Source: Arenimonas malthae CC-JY-1 (lineage in GTDB: Bacteria; Pseudomonadota; Gammaproteobacteria; Xanthomonadales; Xanthomonadaceae). Taken from it: DNA of 64,000 bases. Shown piece by piece: positions 40,753 to 50,274 of the stretch; the stretch's first letter is position 1, and every line of letters starts with the position of its first letter. The stretch is taken from NCBI RefSeq assembly GCF_000747075.1, contig NZ_AVCH01000001.1, positions 62,001-126,000 of the forward strand, given 5' to 3'. Position numbers and translations under genes: made by a program. Under the pieces are notes generated by a model that worked only from the letters and a program-made list of their open reading frames with translations, had not been told where the DNA came from and ran no database searches.

Positions 40753-42189
40753 ATGCCCGTGACTGATCCCAACGCCAACACGCTGTTCGACCGCCTGCCC
40801 CGGACCGTGTTCCGGCCCTTGGCGGCCGCCAACAACACACGCTACTGGGATCTGCTCGGTCGCCTGGTCGACGAGTTCTGGGGCGACGGGGCGCGTACGC
40901 CCGGTGAAGACGTTCCCAAAAGCGAGTTGATTGCGGCCCTGGAGTCGTACCTGGTCGTAAGCGACCCCTGGGAAGCCGAGGACGGCGCGGCGCCCGATAC
41001 CCCAGCCAACATCCGGGCCCATGGCATCTACAGCGTGTTTCGGGACAGCGGCTGGTTGAGCCAGCGCAAACGCGGCGTACGCGACATGGCCACCATTCGC
41101 CCGGTGCTGGCCCAGTTTCATACGCTGCTGCGTGAATTCGGAACCAAAGAGCCTGAGTTCCTCGGTAGCGAGGTCCGCTCCGTATTCCTCAACCTCCAGG
41201 AGGCCGCGGGCGGGAAGGGGGACGCCTACGCCAAGGCGGCGCGTGAAGCCAAGCACTGCATGACGCATCTGGCGAGCACGGGCGTGGCGGTGTACGACCT
41301 GATGGCGTCGCTGCAATCGGTGGCCAGCACCCGGGAATTCGTGGCGGGCTATTTCGATGACTTCATCCGTCGGCATTTCATCGGTGACTACCACGAGCTC
41401 CGAACAAAGGCGCACCCCCTGCAGCATCGGACCGCCATCGTCACTTTGACGCTCCAGATTCAACACGACCCGGAGCGGCGGAAAGACATCGTCGCTTGGT
41501 ACCAACACAACACCGCCGGGGGCGACGCGGATCGGGCCGAAGCCTATTTCGAGCGCGACACCCGCCGTTTGATGCGCCTGGAAAGCGTGGAGGACGAACT
41601 TCGCCGACTGGATGACGAGATTCGCGCCGCCAACCAGCGGGCTTTGGCGTATCTGGATTACCGCCTTCGTGCTCCCAGGCATTTTGACAAACTGATCGCC
41701 CGGGCGATTGCCGGCGTGGCGTCGCTGCGCGACGGCGATCGCGCCTTGCCGGCCGGGACCGCGGGCGAGCTGGCGGGCGAGGGTTGGCTGGGCAAGGCTC
41801 GGCAGGTCACCCGCGAGCCCGACGCCACCCGGGTGCAAACGCGGGTCCCTACGCTCGAGGAACTGGCCCTGCAGTCATTGCGCAAACGCATGGCGGACGC
41901 TCGCTTGGTGCGCCCCGACAAGCTGGCGGCCTACGTCGCGAGACACCTACAGCGGGCCACCCCCGTGTTTTCTGACCAGTTGCAAATTGAGACCGTCAGC
42001 GACTTGTGTTGCTATCAGCGCTTGCTGCTGATCGCCTCGCGCAACGAGGCCCCGCTCGCGGCGGCGCGCCAGGATCCGTTCGTACAGATGCTGCCGGCGG
42101 TCCGCATCCAGTTCGTCGACGGCCCGCGCACCCTCAACCCCTACGTGGAACACCGGCGTTTTGTCATCCAACGGGAGAAAGCCGCATGA
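40753..42189 (+). CDS. jetA: Wadjet protein JetA (kleisin-like)
   Basis: A 478-residue protein with the layout of JetA, the kleisin-like subunit of Wadjet: an N-terminal winged-helix region (NTLFDRLPRTVFRPLAAANNTRYWDLLGRL), long central helices and a C-terminal winged helix. JetA joins JetB and the SMC-like JetC in a condensin-type complex that extrudes DNA loops and detects small closed circles. The ATG at 40753 lacks a clear ribosome site. The end overlaps jetB (ATGA). Assignment rests on family resemblance plus the complete ABCD gene order. Confidence 0.85.
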   Translation: MPVTDPNANTLFDRLPRTVFRPLAAANNTRYWDLLGRLVDEFWGDGARTPGEDVPKSELIAALESYLVVSDPWEAEDGAAPDTPANIRAHGIYSVFRDSGWLSQRKRGVRDMATIRPVLAQFHTLLREFGTKEPEFLGSEVRSVFLNLQEAAGGKGDAYAKAAREAKHCMTHLASTGVAVYDLMASLQSVASTREFVAGYFDDFIRRHFIGDYHELRTKAHPLQHRTAIVTLTLQIQHDPERRKDIVAWYQHNTAGGDADRAEAYFERDTRRLMRLESVEDELRRLDDEIRAANQRALAYLDYRLRAPRHFDKLIARAIAGVASLRDGDRALPAGTAGELAGEGWLGKARQVTREPDATRVQTRVPTLEELALQSLRKRMADARLVRPDKLAAYVARHLQRATPVFSDQLQIETVSDLCCYQRLLLIASRNEAPLAAARQDPFVQMLPAVRIQFVDGPRTLNPYVEHRRFVIQREKAA

Positions 42190-42791
42190 CCGCCTCATGG
42201 GAGCGGCTGGCCGAGGCCACCGACGGACGTTACACCGGCGCCGATTTCGAGCGGGCGGCCTACCAATTGCTGGTCGAACAGGTGGTCTACGCCGCTGATC
42301 GCGGCAGCGCGACCCCGTATCACCTGCTGGTGACCTACGCCGCCGCGTTTAAGGACGTGCTCGACCGGCTCGGCGTCACGATGCAGCACAATCACCACCA
42401 CAACTACGTGGTCGCGCTGGCGAGGCACCGGGTGGGTCCACGCATGCGCCTGTCAGAGACGCGCCTGGCACTGGTGCTTCGTCGACTCTACGACGATGCC
42501 ATCCACCGGGCGGACGTGACCGACGGGGAGGCCTTGGTCGGGTTGGAGGATCTGGAGCGCGCCTACGGTGAATTGCTCGGTCGTCCCTTTCCGTCCAAAG
42601 GCGAACTGGACGACCTGTTGCAGGCCCTGCGTCGCTACGGCATCGCGAAGATCGAGGGTGCGGAGGACCCGCTGCAACCCTACCACGTGGTGATTCGCGC
42701 CGGCATCGTCGATGTCCTGGGCGAGTCCGCGCTGCTACAGCTGGCGGCGCACGGCGTTGATCTCGAGGAGGGCAGCGATGAAGCTGCTTGA
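42186..42791 (+). CDS. jetB: Wadjet protein JetB (DUF4194, kite-like)
   Basis: A 201-residue protein resembling JetB/DUF4194, the MukE/ScpB-like kite subunit of Wadjet: tandem winged helices, with FERAAYQLLVEQVVYAADRG near the start and LQALRRYGIAKI near the end. It would bind JetA and support the SMC complex. The start overlaps the jetA stop by ATGA and the stop lies 14 bases inside jetC, so the proteins are made together in fixed proportion. The length is normal for the family. Confidence 0.85.
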   Translation: MTASWERLAEATDGRYTGADFERAAYQLLVEQVVYAADRGSATPYHLLVTYAAAFKDVLDRLGVTMQHNHHHNYVVALARHRVGPRMRLSETRLALVLRRLYDDAIHRADVTDGEALVGLEDLERAYGELLGRPFPSKGELDDLLQALRRYGIAKIEGAEDPLQPYHVVIRAGIVDVLGESALLQLAAHGVDLEEGSDEAA

Positions 42792-45700
42792 GTCGGTGAC
42801 GTTGGTGCAGTTCTTCCTGTACGAGCGGCAGGATCTGACCATGGGTCGCAATACGGCCTTCCTGGGCCCCAACGGCACCGGCAAGACCGCGTTGCTCGAC
42901 GCCATTCAGGCAGTGATGCTGGCGGCGGATGCGCACCGGACCCATTTCAACTCGCAGGCGAACGGCAAGAAGCGGGCGCGGACGCTGCGCGACTACTGCC
43001 TGGGGGTCTTTGACCAGTCCGAGGAAGGCCGGTGCCGCGATGTGGCCAACACGTACGTGGCCTTGGGCTTTCGCGACGAGACGTCAGGCCAGGTCGTCAC
43101 CGCGGGCATCGCGCTGTCGGCGAGCGCGCACAGTCCGGAAGTCATCGTCCAGGGGCTGTTCATCCTGCCCGGCGTGGCCGTCGACAGCGCCTCGTTCCTG
43201 GAGCAGGGGAGCGGTGGCTCGCAGGTATTGCCTTGGAAACGATTCCAGGCACAGGCGGCCGATGCGTGCCGACAGGCAGGCTCGATCGGCACCGCCGTGT
43301 TCACCACGAACCGGGAAGACTTCACCCGGCGCTTGCTGGTCGAACACCTGGCGGCGCCTGGCGATCGCCCGAACCCGCAGGCGTTCCGAAATGCCTTCCA
43401 GCGCTCGCTGCAGCTCAAGGGCATGGACGATCTGAGCGTGGCGCTGCGCGACCACCTGATCGAGGCACGGCCCACGAATGTGCGCGAGTTCCGGCTCAGG
43501 CTCGACCAGTTCCGCCAGGTGCGCGACGTGGTGCGACTCACCAAGGAGAAGATTGACCAGGCCAGCGTGGTCTGCGGCAAGTACGACGTGGTGCGCCGGG
43601 AACGGATCGCGGAAGCGAACTATGCGTGTCTGCGAGCCGTGTACGACAGCGAGCGGCTGGGCGAGTCGATGGCAGAGGCGAGCGAGACCGTCACCACGCT
43701 GGCCGGCGAACTCGATCGCGCCCACACCGAGCACCGCCGAGCGCAGGCCGCTTTTGAGGCGGCCGACGCGGCGAAGGAGCGGGCGATTGCAACGCTTAAC
43801 CAGGATCCTGACTACGCCCGCCAGGCCGGCAGCGCGCAGCACCTGGGTGACCGCCAGAAGGACCTGGCGCAGCAGCAGCGTGCGCTGCGCGCCAGTGTCC
43901 AGGCGATGACGGCGGCGGTGCGCACGGCCGGCGGGTTGCCGGTGCTTCTCGAGAGGCGAGGCCTGTTCGAGGCCGCCCTCACGCAGTTGGCTGACCTGGA
44001 CAGCAGGTTGGCGCCGGACGCCGGCACGGCCCCGGACGCCGTGAGCGTGGCCAGCGCCCTGCGGCAGGTCGAGCTGGCGTACCAGGCCGTCCGGCGTGCC
44101 TTGGCCGCGGCCGAGGCCGAATACAAGGAGGCCGAGGCCCGGCGCAAAGACGCGGCCTTGGCCCTGGAGCGCTCAAACCGGGGCTTGGCTGAGCTCAACC
44201 CGGAGGTCGCTCGCCTCCAGCGCGAGCTCACCGAGGCGGGAATTGACTGCACCCCGGTTTGCGATCTGGTGCGGATCTCGGCGCCGGCGTGGCAGCCGGT
44301 GATCGAGGCGTATCTGGGGCCGCACGTGCAGGCGCTGCTGGTGCCCAGGGGGAAGGAAATCGCCGCCGTACGGGCCTATGAGGGCCTGCGCGGCACCCAG
44401 GCGGTGTATGGCGTCAAGCTGGCCCTGCCGTCGCGCCTGCGGCCTTACCGGGCCCCGGCGGGAGGTCAGCCCGCCGCCCTTCTGGTCGATGGCGAGAATG
44501 CGGATGCGGTGACCTACCTGCGCGGCGAGCTCGGGTCGGTGATGTGCGTGGAGTCCCTCCCGGACCTGGTGGCAGGTCAGAAGGGATTCACCCGCACCGG
44601 CATGATCGCGACCGGCAGCGGCGTGGAGCGCCGGCGGCTGGCCAGTGCCGAGCATCTTCGGATCGGGCGAACCGACTCGCACGCGCAGCGGCGCAAGGCA
44701 CAGGCCGAACTCGAGGAGAGCACGCGGCTGGCCACTGCCCGCAAGGCCGAGGAGCAGGCCCTGCAGGGTGCGCTGCTGCAACTCACGCCGTTCGGCAACC
44801 TCCAGGTTACGCAGCACGATATCGAACAGCGGCTGGCCGAGATCGCCGCCGGGCAGGCCGTGGTTCAGGACTTGACCGAGCGCCTCGCCACCACCGCCAC
44901 GCCGGGAACCCGGTCATTGCAGGACGCCGTCACCGCGGCGCGCCTGGCCGCCGTCGAGGCCAAGCGCCAGGAAAGCCAGGGGCTCGAACGGGTGACCACC
45001 CTCAAACAGCGACTGGAGACGTCGCAGCGGACCGTCAACGAGCTAGCCGGGCAGCTCGCGCTGGCCGCCGGCACCGAGCGCACGGCCCGGCAGGATGCGC
45101 TGTACGACGCGCAGGAGGTAGATCGCCATCGGGCGCGCCTGGACGAGCGCCACCCGGTCATGGACGCCCGGATGCAGGCCTGCGAGGCGGCCATCCAGCG
45201 GGCGCGCTCGAGCGCCGCCAGCGCGGATCGAGAGGCCTGGTCTTTGCTGGCGGCCTATGTGGCCCAATACCACCTGGCCGCCGAGGGCCTGGACGGCCAG
45301 TGGATTCCGGCCCAGCGCTTTATCCAGCGCGAGCGCCAGCGGCTGGAGGAGACCGAACTGGCTGCGCGACTGGAGGAATCCGAGGAGGCTTACCAGCGGG
45401 CCCTGGAGATCTTCCGGACCGACGTCGCACAAGCACTGCTGTCGGGTTTCGACCGCGTGGACGAGCAAATGCGCGGTCTGAACCTGGTGCTGAAGAACGC
45501 ACCACCGTTCTCCAACAACGAGCGCTATCAGTTCCGCTCCCGGGTGGTCGACCTGCACCGCCCCCTGTACGACTTCCTGCAGCGGGTCCGGGAGGTGGGG
45601 GGCGACGATGGGCTGTTCGGCGAGGCCGGCCAGGTGCCGGAGGCGTTCCGGGAGCTGATGGAGGGCGACGCCAGCTCAGTCCTGCTGCAGGACGGCAGTC

Positions 45701-46215
45701 CGTTGGCCGACTACCGGCGCTTTTTCAGCTTTGATGTCGAGATCAGTCGCGAGGGCAAAGTCATTGGCCTGCTGAGCAAGCGTTTCGGCCCCGGGTCCGG
45801 TGGCGAGCATCGCACGCCCTTGTACGTGATCTTCGGCGCGGCACTGGCGGCTGCATACGGCAAGGTACAGGGTCAGAACGGCGGCGGCGGGATCATGCTG
45901 CTCGACGAGGCGTTCGACAAGATGGATACGCAGAATGTCCGTGCGGCCGCGCAGTACCTCAACTCCCTCGGCCTGCAGCTGATCATGGCCGGCCCCGAGA
46001 CCGACCAGCCGAAACTCTCCTCGTTCCTGAGCGTTTACTACGACATGGGCCGCTACGGCGGAAAGACGATCCAGATGGACCGCACCGTGCTCACGGACGC
46101 GACCCGTGAGCTGCTGGCCAGCGACAACCCGTTGTACCACCCGGAACTGATCGAGCAAGAGATGGCGAGGCTGGCCAGGGAGCGAGGCGATGGATCTCAG
46201 CCAGGCGACGCTTGA
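42778..46215 (+). CDS. jetC: Wadjet protein JetC (SMC/MukB-like ATPase)
   Basis: A 1145-residue SMC-like ATPase. Walker A GPNGTGKT lies at residues 30-37; long coiled-coil arms rich in Ala, Glu, Arg and Gln follow, with a hinge around residues 490-560 (GPHVQALLVPRGKEI). The C-terminal head has the signature GSGGEHR and Walker B MLLDEAFDKMD (about 1041-1050). It is the motor of the Wadjet complex. The ATG at 42778 follows GAGGAGGGCAGCG inside jetB. The end overlaps jetD by 26 bases. All nucleotide-binding residues are intact. Confidence 0.93.
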   Translation: MKLLESVTLVQFFLYERQDLTMGRNTAFLGPNGTGKTALLDAIQAVMLAADAHRTHFNSQANGKKRARTLRDYCLGVFDQSEEGRCRDVANTYVALGFRDETSGQVVTAGIALSASAHSPEVIVQGLFILPGVAVDSASFLEQGSGGSQVLPWKRFQAQAADACRQAGSIGTAVFTTNREDFTRRLLVEHLAAPGDRPNPQAFRNAFQRSLQLKGMDDLSVALRDHLIEARPTNVREFRLRLDQFRQVRDVVRLTKEKIDQASVVCGKYDVVRRERIAEANYACLRAVYDSERLGESMAEASETVTTLAGELDRAHTEHRRAQAAFEAADAAKERAIATLNQDPDYARQAGSAQHLGDRQKDLAQQQRALRASVQAMTAAVRTAGGLPVLLERRGLFEAALTQLADLDSRLAPDAGTAPDAVSVASALRQVELAYQAVRRALAAAEAEYKEAEARRKDAALALERSNRGLAELNPEVARLQRELTEAGIDCTPVCDLVRISAPAWQPVIEAYLGPHVQALLVPRGKEIAAVRAYEGLRGTQAVYGVKLALPSRLRPYRAPAGGQPAALLVDGENADAVTYLRGELGSVMCVESLPDLVAGQKGFTRTGMIATGSGVERRRLASAEHLRIGRTDSHAQRRKAQAELEESTRLATARKAEEQALQGALLQLTPFGNLQVTQHDIEQRLAEIAAGQAVVQDLTERLATTATPGTRSLQDAVTAARLAAVEAKRQESQGLERVTTLKQRLETSQRTVNELAGQLALAAGTERTARQDALYDAQEVDRHRARLDERHPVMDARMQACEAAIQRARSSAASADREAWSLLAAYVAQYHLAAEGLDGQWIPAQRFIQRERQRLEETELAARLEESEEAYQRALEIFRTDVAQALLSGFDRVDEQMRGLNLVLKNAPPFSNNERYQFRSRVVDLHRPLYDFLQRVREVGGDDGLFGEAGQVPEAFRELMEGDASSVLLQDGSPLADYRRFFSFDVEISREGKVIGLLSKRFGPGSGGEHRTPLYVIFGAALAAAYGKVQGQNGGGGIMLLDEAFDKMDTQNVRAAAQYLNSLGLQLIMAGPETDQPKLSSFLSVYYDMGRYGGKTIQMDRTVLTDATRELLASDNPLYHPELIEQEMARLARERGDGSQPGDA

Positions 46216-47383
46216 GCAGTTGCTGGCGCGTGGCGAGCGGGCGCTGCACGCGGCGAGCACGCGGACGATTCGGATCTCGTTTAAGGACACCCAAAGTCCG
46301 TACTGGGCGCTCACGCTGGATGACCGGGTCCTCCTGCATGAGCGCATGCGCGCGGCCGAGACGGCTGGGGCGGTGCGCCTGGAGTGGTCGAAACTGGGCG
46401 GCGACGAACGCCCCCTCGACGGCGTGGTATTGGTCAGCCTGCGGCACCTAGCCGCGCACCTGGGCCGTCCCACCGTCGCCGATCAGGTGGACACTGCCGA
46501 ACGTGTGTTGGCCCCCTGGGCGGCGTCGGAACTGCCGATCCCGACCCTGCTGGCCACCTGGCGGTCCCTGCGCACGGTGCGCGGAATGGGGCCTGACGCC
46601 GCGCCGGACTTCGCAGACGCCGCGCGGCTGGTCTGCCACCTTCGCGGGCAGCCGGCGGAGGACCGCGTGCTGCGGCAGGTCAGCGTCGAGCTGTTCGCCC
46701 ACAGCAAGCGGATCGAGGCGTTGCAGCGGCACGTCGACGTGCTGACCGCCGAGGATGTGCAGGCCCCCGCGCGCCACGCCGAAGAAGTCTTCGCACGCAT
46801 CGGTTTGCGCAAAGAGCCACAACCGTTCCTCGTCTCAGGGCACGGCAAGATCCTGCTCCCAGGGGAAGCGTGCCGGATCGTGCGGCCCTATGTGGGCGTT
46901 TCACCGTCGGCGGTTATCGGCTACGCCGGCGCGCCCGCATGGATCCTCACCATCGAGAACCTGACCACCTTCCACGTCGCAGCAATGGCGCTTGGGGCCC
47001 GCACCGACGGACTCATCCTCTACACCGGTGGCATGCCGTCGCCGGCGTGGTGCCGCGCCTATGCCCGGATCCGAGCGGCCTTGCCGCCGCGGGCCACGGC
47101 CTATCACTGGGGCGACATCGATGAAGGCGGGTTCCGGATCGCCTTGGTCATACAGCAGGCGGACCCGGCAACTGCGGGACTGCACCCGTGGTTGATGGAC
47201 CCCATCGCGTGCGGTGGAAGACGGGTCGAGGTCTCGCCGGCCGCGTGCGCGGCCATGTCTCGAAACGCGCTGCGATTAGGTTGGAACGCCGTTGCCAACG
47301 GAATTCGCGATGCGGGTACCCGGGCAGGGTGCGAGCAGGAGAGCATTCCGGTTCGCCTTCCCGGCCTGGGCCCCGCCGGCTAG
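46190..47383 (+). CDS. jetD: Wadjet nuclease JetD (DUF2220, Toprim-like)
   Basis: A 397-residue protein with an N-terminal arm domain and a C-terminal DUF2220/Toprim-like catalytic domain. The acidic residues lie in TIENLTTF (Glu 256) and HWGDIDEGGF (Asp 309, Asp 311, Glu 312), the layout used by topoisomerase VI and OLD nucleases to hold Mg(II). JetD dimers cleave plasmid DNA caught by JetABC. The N-terminal half does not look like the DUF3322 of type I systems, so a type II-like Wadjet is more likely; I cannot fix the type. It overlaps jetC by 26 bases. Confidence 0.88.
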   Translation: MDLSQATLEQLLARGERALHAASTRTIRISFKDTQSPYWALTLDDRVLLHERMRAAETAGAVRLEWSKLGGDERPLDGVVLVSLRHLAAHLGRPTVADQVDTAERVLAPWAASELPIPTLLATWRSLRTVRGMGPDAAPDFADAARLVCHLRGQPAEDRVLRQVSVELFAHSKRIEALQRHVDVLTAEDVQAPARHAEEVFARIGLRKEPQPFLVSGHGKILLPGEACRIVRPYVGVSPSAVIGYAGAPAWILTIENLTTFHVAAMALGARTDGLILYTGGMPSPAWCRAYARIRAALPPRATAYHWGDIDEGGFRIALVIQQADPATAGLHPWLMDPIACGGRRVEVSPAACAAMSRNALRLGWNAVANGIRDAGTRAGCEQESIPVRLPGLGPAG

Positions 47384-47473
47384 TGTCAGAACGCTAACCC
47401 TTCCGGAGCCTGCGTGGCCTGCGCCCGCGGGCGGTGGGTCGGCGCCGCAATCCCTGCCTGAACCATGCATCGG

Positions 47474-49702
47474 CTAGAACGCGAATCGCGCACTGAGATA
47501 GTAGCTGCGCGGCGCGCCGGGCGTAATGTTGCTATCGCTGTGCGCGGACGGGAAGTAGGTCTTGTCGAAGAGGTTCTCGACATTGAGCTGCAGGTCGACA
47601 TTCTCGTTGACGGCGTAGTACACGGCGCCGTCGAAGCGACTGTAGCTCCGCAGCGTCACCTGGTTGCTGGTCGAAGCAAAGGACCGGCTTCGGTAAATTG
47701 CACCCAACCCGAGCCCCCAGCGTTCCGAGAGTTCGAAGCGGTTCCAGAGCCCGGCCATGTGCTTGGGGGACTGGGCCAGCTCCGTACCCTCCGGCGTGAC
47801 ACTCGTGGGTCCGGTGCGGATATCGCGCGTGATCACCGCATCCTGATAGGTGTAGCTGGCCACCACCTGCCAGGTCCGCGTGATTTCACCACTGAGCGAG
47901 AGCTCCAGTCCCTCGGTTCGCTGGCTGTCGCCCTCGAACAGGATCATCTGGGTCGGGTCGATCGGGTCGACCACCGCCACGTTGCTGCGGCCGAGCCGGA
48001 AGGCGGCCGCCGTCGCGCTCAAGCGCGGCGTGATGTCCCACTTCGCGCCGATCTCGTAGTTCTTGAACTCTTCGGGATCCAGGGCTTGCGTACCCGGCGT
48101 CAGCGATGCCAGCTGCTCGCCCGAGCGCGGCAAGTACGTGACCCCGTAGCTGGCATAGAACGAGAGCTGGTCGGCCGGCTGATAGACCAATCCGACCCGG
48201 GGCGAGAACAAATCGTCGGACGAGGAGAGGTCGCGATTCGCCAGCGACACCCCGTTGCGCTGGTCGGTGAAGTCCACATCAAAGCGATCCCACCGAACAC
48301 CCAGGACGGCATCCCACTGAGGCGAAAGGGTGATCTGGTCCTGGGCGTAGAGCGCGGCGAATCGGGTGACACCGGCGTTTCGGGCATCCCCGCTGCCGCC
48401 GGCGCTGTTGTTCGCATAGTCCACCGACAGCCGCACGTTCGGATCCGACAACGCCACCAGACAAGTGCTGGCCGAGCTCCCGGGCAGGCAGACGGACTGA
48501 CCCGGCGCGAAGCGGCCGCTGCGACGCTCGTTGCTCGTTTCCTGACGACCGATTTCGGCGCCAATCAGGAAGCGGTGTTCGATGGGGCCGGTGGCCAGGT
48601 CAAACGTCAGGTCCGTCTGGTTGAATGCATTCTCGCGTCGGGTGTCGTTGTTGTACGCCGAGAGCGCTACGGTAGTGCCGGCCGCATTGACGTTGCCGGG
48701 GAACACGTTCTGATAGAACTTGTCGTAGTCCGCATAGCGGAACCGGTTGCGCAGGAACGCCCCGCCGAAGTCGTGTTCGATCAGCGCGGTAAAGGCGTTG
48801 ACGTCCACCGATGCCGGACTGCCCTGGGGATCGCCGAAGAAGGTCTCCCGGTCCGTGCTGACCGGATAGCGCGTGCCGTCGAACGCTTGGGCGGCGGACA
48901 GGCTGGGGATGCCGCGATCTGCCGTGCGCTCGTCGCGGAAAACCTCATAGCCCAGCGTGACCACCGTGGCGTCGGTCGGCCGCAGCGATAGCGTGGGGTT
49001 CAGGCCCTTGCGGCGCAGTTCGAACCCGTCGCGAAAGCCGTCGGAATCCTCATAAACACCGGAGACACGGAAGGCCGCACGGTCATTGAGCGGCTGGTTG
49101 AGGTCGGCCGTCAGGCGGCGCTTGTTCCACGAACCGATCTGCAGGCCAATCTCGCGGGCGGGGTCCGCGCCCGGCACTTTGGTGACGCGGTTGAGCAGGC
49201 CGCCGGGGCTGCCGCGACCGAAGATCATCGCATTGGGGCCCTTGAAGGCTTCAATGCGATCGATGTTGTACGTATCGCGGTAGTACTGCGTGTCATCGCG
49301 CAATCCATCCACGAACAGATCCGCCGTGGAGCTGTTGCCTCGAAACACCAGGCCATCGCGATTGCCTTCGCCCTGGGTGACGCTGATCCCCGGGACATAG
49401 CGCACCGCATCGGCCATCCCCTGGATGCCCAAGTCCCGGATGAGGTCTTGGGTGATGACGGTCACCGCCTGGGGCACGTCGAGCAGGTCGGTGTCGGTCC
49501 GGGTCGCGGTCAAGGTGGTCTTCTGGACGTACCGGTAATCGACCTTGCCGGTCACCTCGATGGTGGCGAGCTGGGTGGTCGGCTGTGCACCCGATGCGGG
49601 TGCGTCGGCGTCAGGAGCGGCGGCGGCAGCCAGCGTTGGGGAGAGGATCAGGGCGAGGGCAGCGGCCAGCGGGGCAGGGCGGAGGGCAGATCGGGACGTC
49701 AT
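47474..49702 (-). CDS. TonB-dependent siderophore receptor
   Basis: A 742-residue outer-membrane receptor: signal peptide (ALALILSPTLAAAA), a TonB-box-like stretch (TIEVTGKV), plug domain (LLDVPQAVTVITQDLIRDLG, GSPGGLLNRVTK) and a 22-strand barrel ending in the aromatic terminus SYYLSARFAF. The wording of plug and barrel is that of FhuA/FoxA/FecA-type ferric-siderophore receptors. A Fur-box-like sequence (49749-49767) lies 47 bases upstream, so iron repression is expected. It is convergent with jetD; no biosynthesis or ABC uptake genes are near. Confidence 0.93.
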   Translation of the reverse strand: MTSRSALRPAPLAAALALILSPTLAAAAAPDADAPASGAQPTTQLATIEVTGKVDYRYVQKTTLTATRTDTDLLDVPQAVTVITQDLIRDLGIQGMADAVRYVPGISVTQGEGNRDGLVFRGNSSTADLFVDGLRDDTQYYRDTYNIDRIEAFKGPNAMIFGRGSPGGLLNRVTKVPGADPAREIGLQIGSWNKRRLTADLNQPLNDRAAFRVSGVYEDSDGFRDGFELRRKGLNPTLSLRPTDATVVTLGYEVFRDERTADRGIPSLSAAQAFDGTRYPVSTDRETFFGDPQGSPASVDVNAFTALIEHDFGGAFLRNRFRYADYDKFYQNVFPGNVNAAGTTVALSAYNNDTRRENAFNQTDLTFDLATGPIEHRFLIGAEIGRQETSNERRSGRFAPGQSVCLPGSSASTCLVALSDPNVRLSVDYANNSAGGSGDARNAGVTRFAALYAQDQITLSPQWDAVLGVRWDRFDVDFTDQRNGVSLANRDLSSSDDLFSPRVGLVYQPADQLSFYASYGVTYLPRSGEQLASLTPGTQALDPEEFKNYEIGAKWDITPRLSATAAAFRLGRSNVAVVDPIDPTQMILFEGDSQRTEGLELSLSGEITRTWQVVASYTYQDAVITRDIRTGPTSVTPEGTELAQSPKHMAGLWNRFELSERWGLGLGAIYRSRSFASTSNQVTLRSYSRFDGAVYYAVNENVDLQLNVENLFDKTYFPSAHSDSNITPGAPRSYYLSARFAF

Positions 49703-49748
49703 GGCGAAAGAGTCTGGTGTGCGGCATGGGCCGCGGCGGCGTCACTCT

Positions 49749-49767
49749 AATGCGAATAGGTCGCATT
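49749..49767. promoter_or_regulatory. Fur-box-like operator of the siderophore receptor gene
   Basis: AATGCGA (49749-49755) and its exact complement TCGCATT (49761-49767) surround five bases. This is the 19-base layout of Fur boxes, close to the AATGCGAAT/ATTCGCATT form found in pseudomonads and xanthomonads. It lies upstream of the receptor start on the minus strand. The 259 bases beyond it hold no supported gene. Confidence 0.7.
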
Positions 49768-50026
49768 TACAATATGGGCGCCAACCCGACGACTCTGCTG
49801 GCCGCTGCCGCCGGTCCCAGCGCCGGCCGGGACCCCTCAAGCGCGTCAACACGCCGGCGCCAGGACGGCAGCGCCTCGCTTGGCCGAAACCAACGCGATG
49901 CCACTCGGAGCTTCCGAGGCAGCACCCGCTGATGATGCAAGCGTTGCCGTCCCGTGGACGAACGCCAGCAAACACTCATCTGCCCACGATGACTCAATGG
50001 CAGACCTGATGACGAGGAGTGCGCGC

Positions 50027-50205
50027 TCAACTGACCTGTCGATCCGAGCCCGGCTCGTCCTCAGCATCCGCTGTGGGCACAAAACGGATCGGCACGCCAG
50101 ACAGCGCGGTAAGCAGGCGACGCTCTTCCCTGCAGTCCCAAGAATCGAATCCGATCGTTTCGATGGGTCGCCACAATGCCACCCACGCCAGGATCAACAA
50201 TCCTT
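50027..50205 (-). pseudogene. C-terminal remnant of a conserved membrane protein
   Basis: The frame reads EGLLILAWVALWRPIETIGF, then EERRLLTALSGVPIRFVP, up to a stop at 50027. This matches, from memory, the end of a widespread family of small membrane proteins whose last helix and tail read like REGLLIxGWVAMWRPLE...RxxRLxxxPVR. The N-terminal part is missing: upstream of 50205 the sequence changes to an IS transposase fragment. It is therefore a gene remnant truncated by an insertion or deletion. Confidence 0.45.
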
Positions 50206-50274
50206 CAGGACGTGGTCTTCGAGGTTGAAGGCGTAGAACAGTGGCACTTGCCCGGCTTCCTGACGTCCCATCAT
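50194..50274 (-). pseudogene. N-terminal fragment of an IS transposase
   Basis: The frame starts MMGRQEAGQVPLFYAFNLED and continues HVLKDC before a stop. The wording (LFYxFxLEDHVP...) is that of the N-terminus of IS1182/IS5-type transposases. The rest is gone, and the sequence joins directly to the remnant of the membrane protein gene. It is evidence of past IS activity followed by deletion. Confidence 0.45.
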
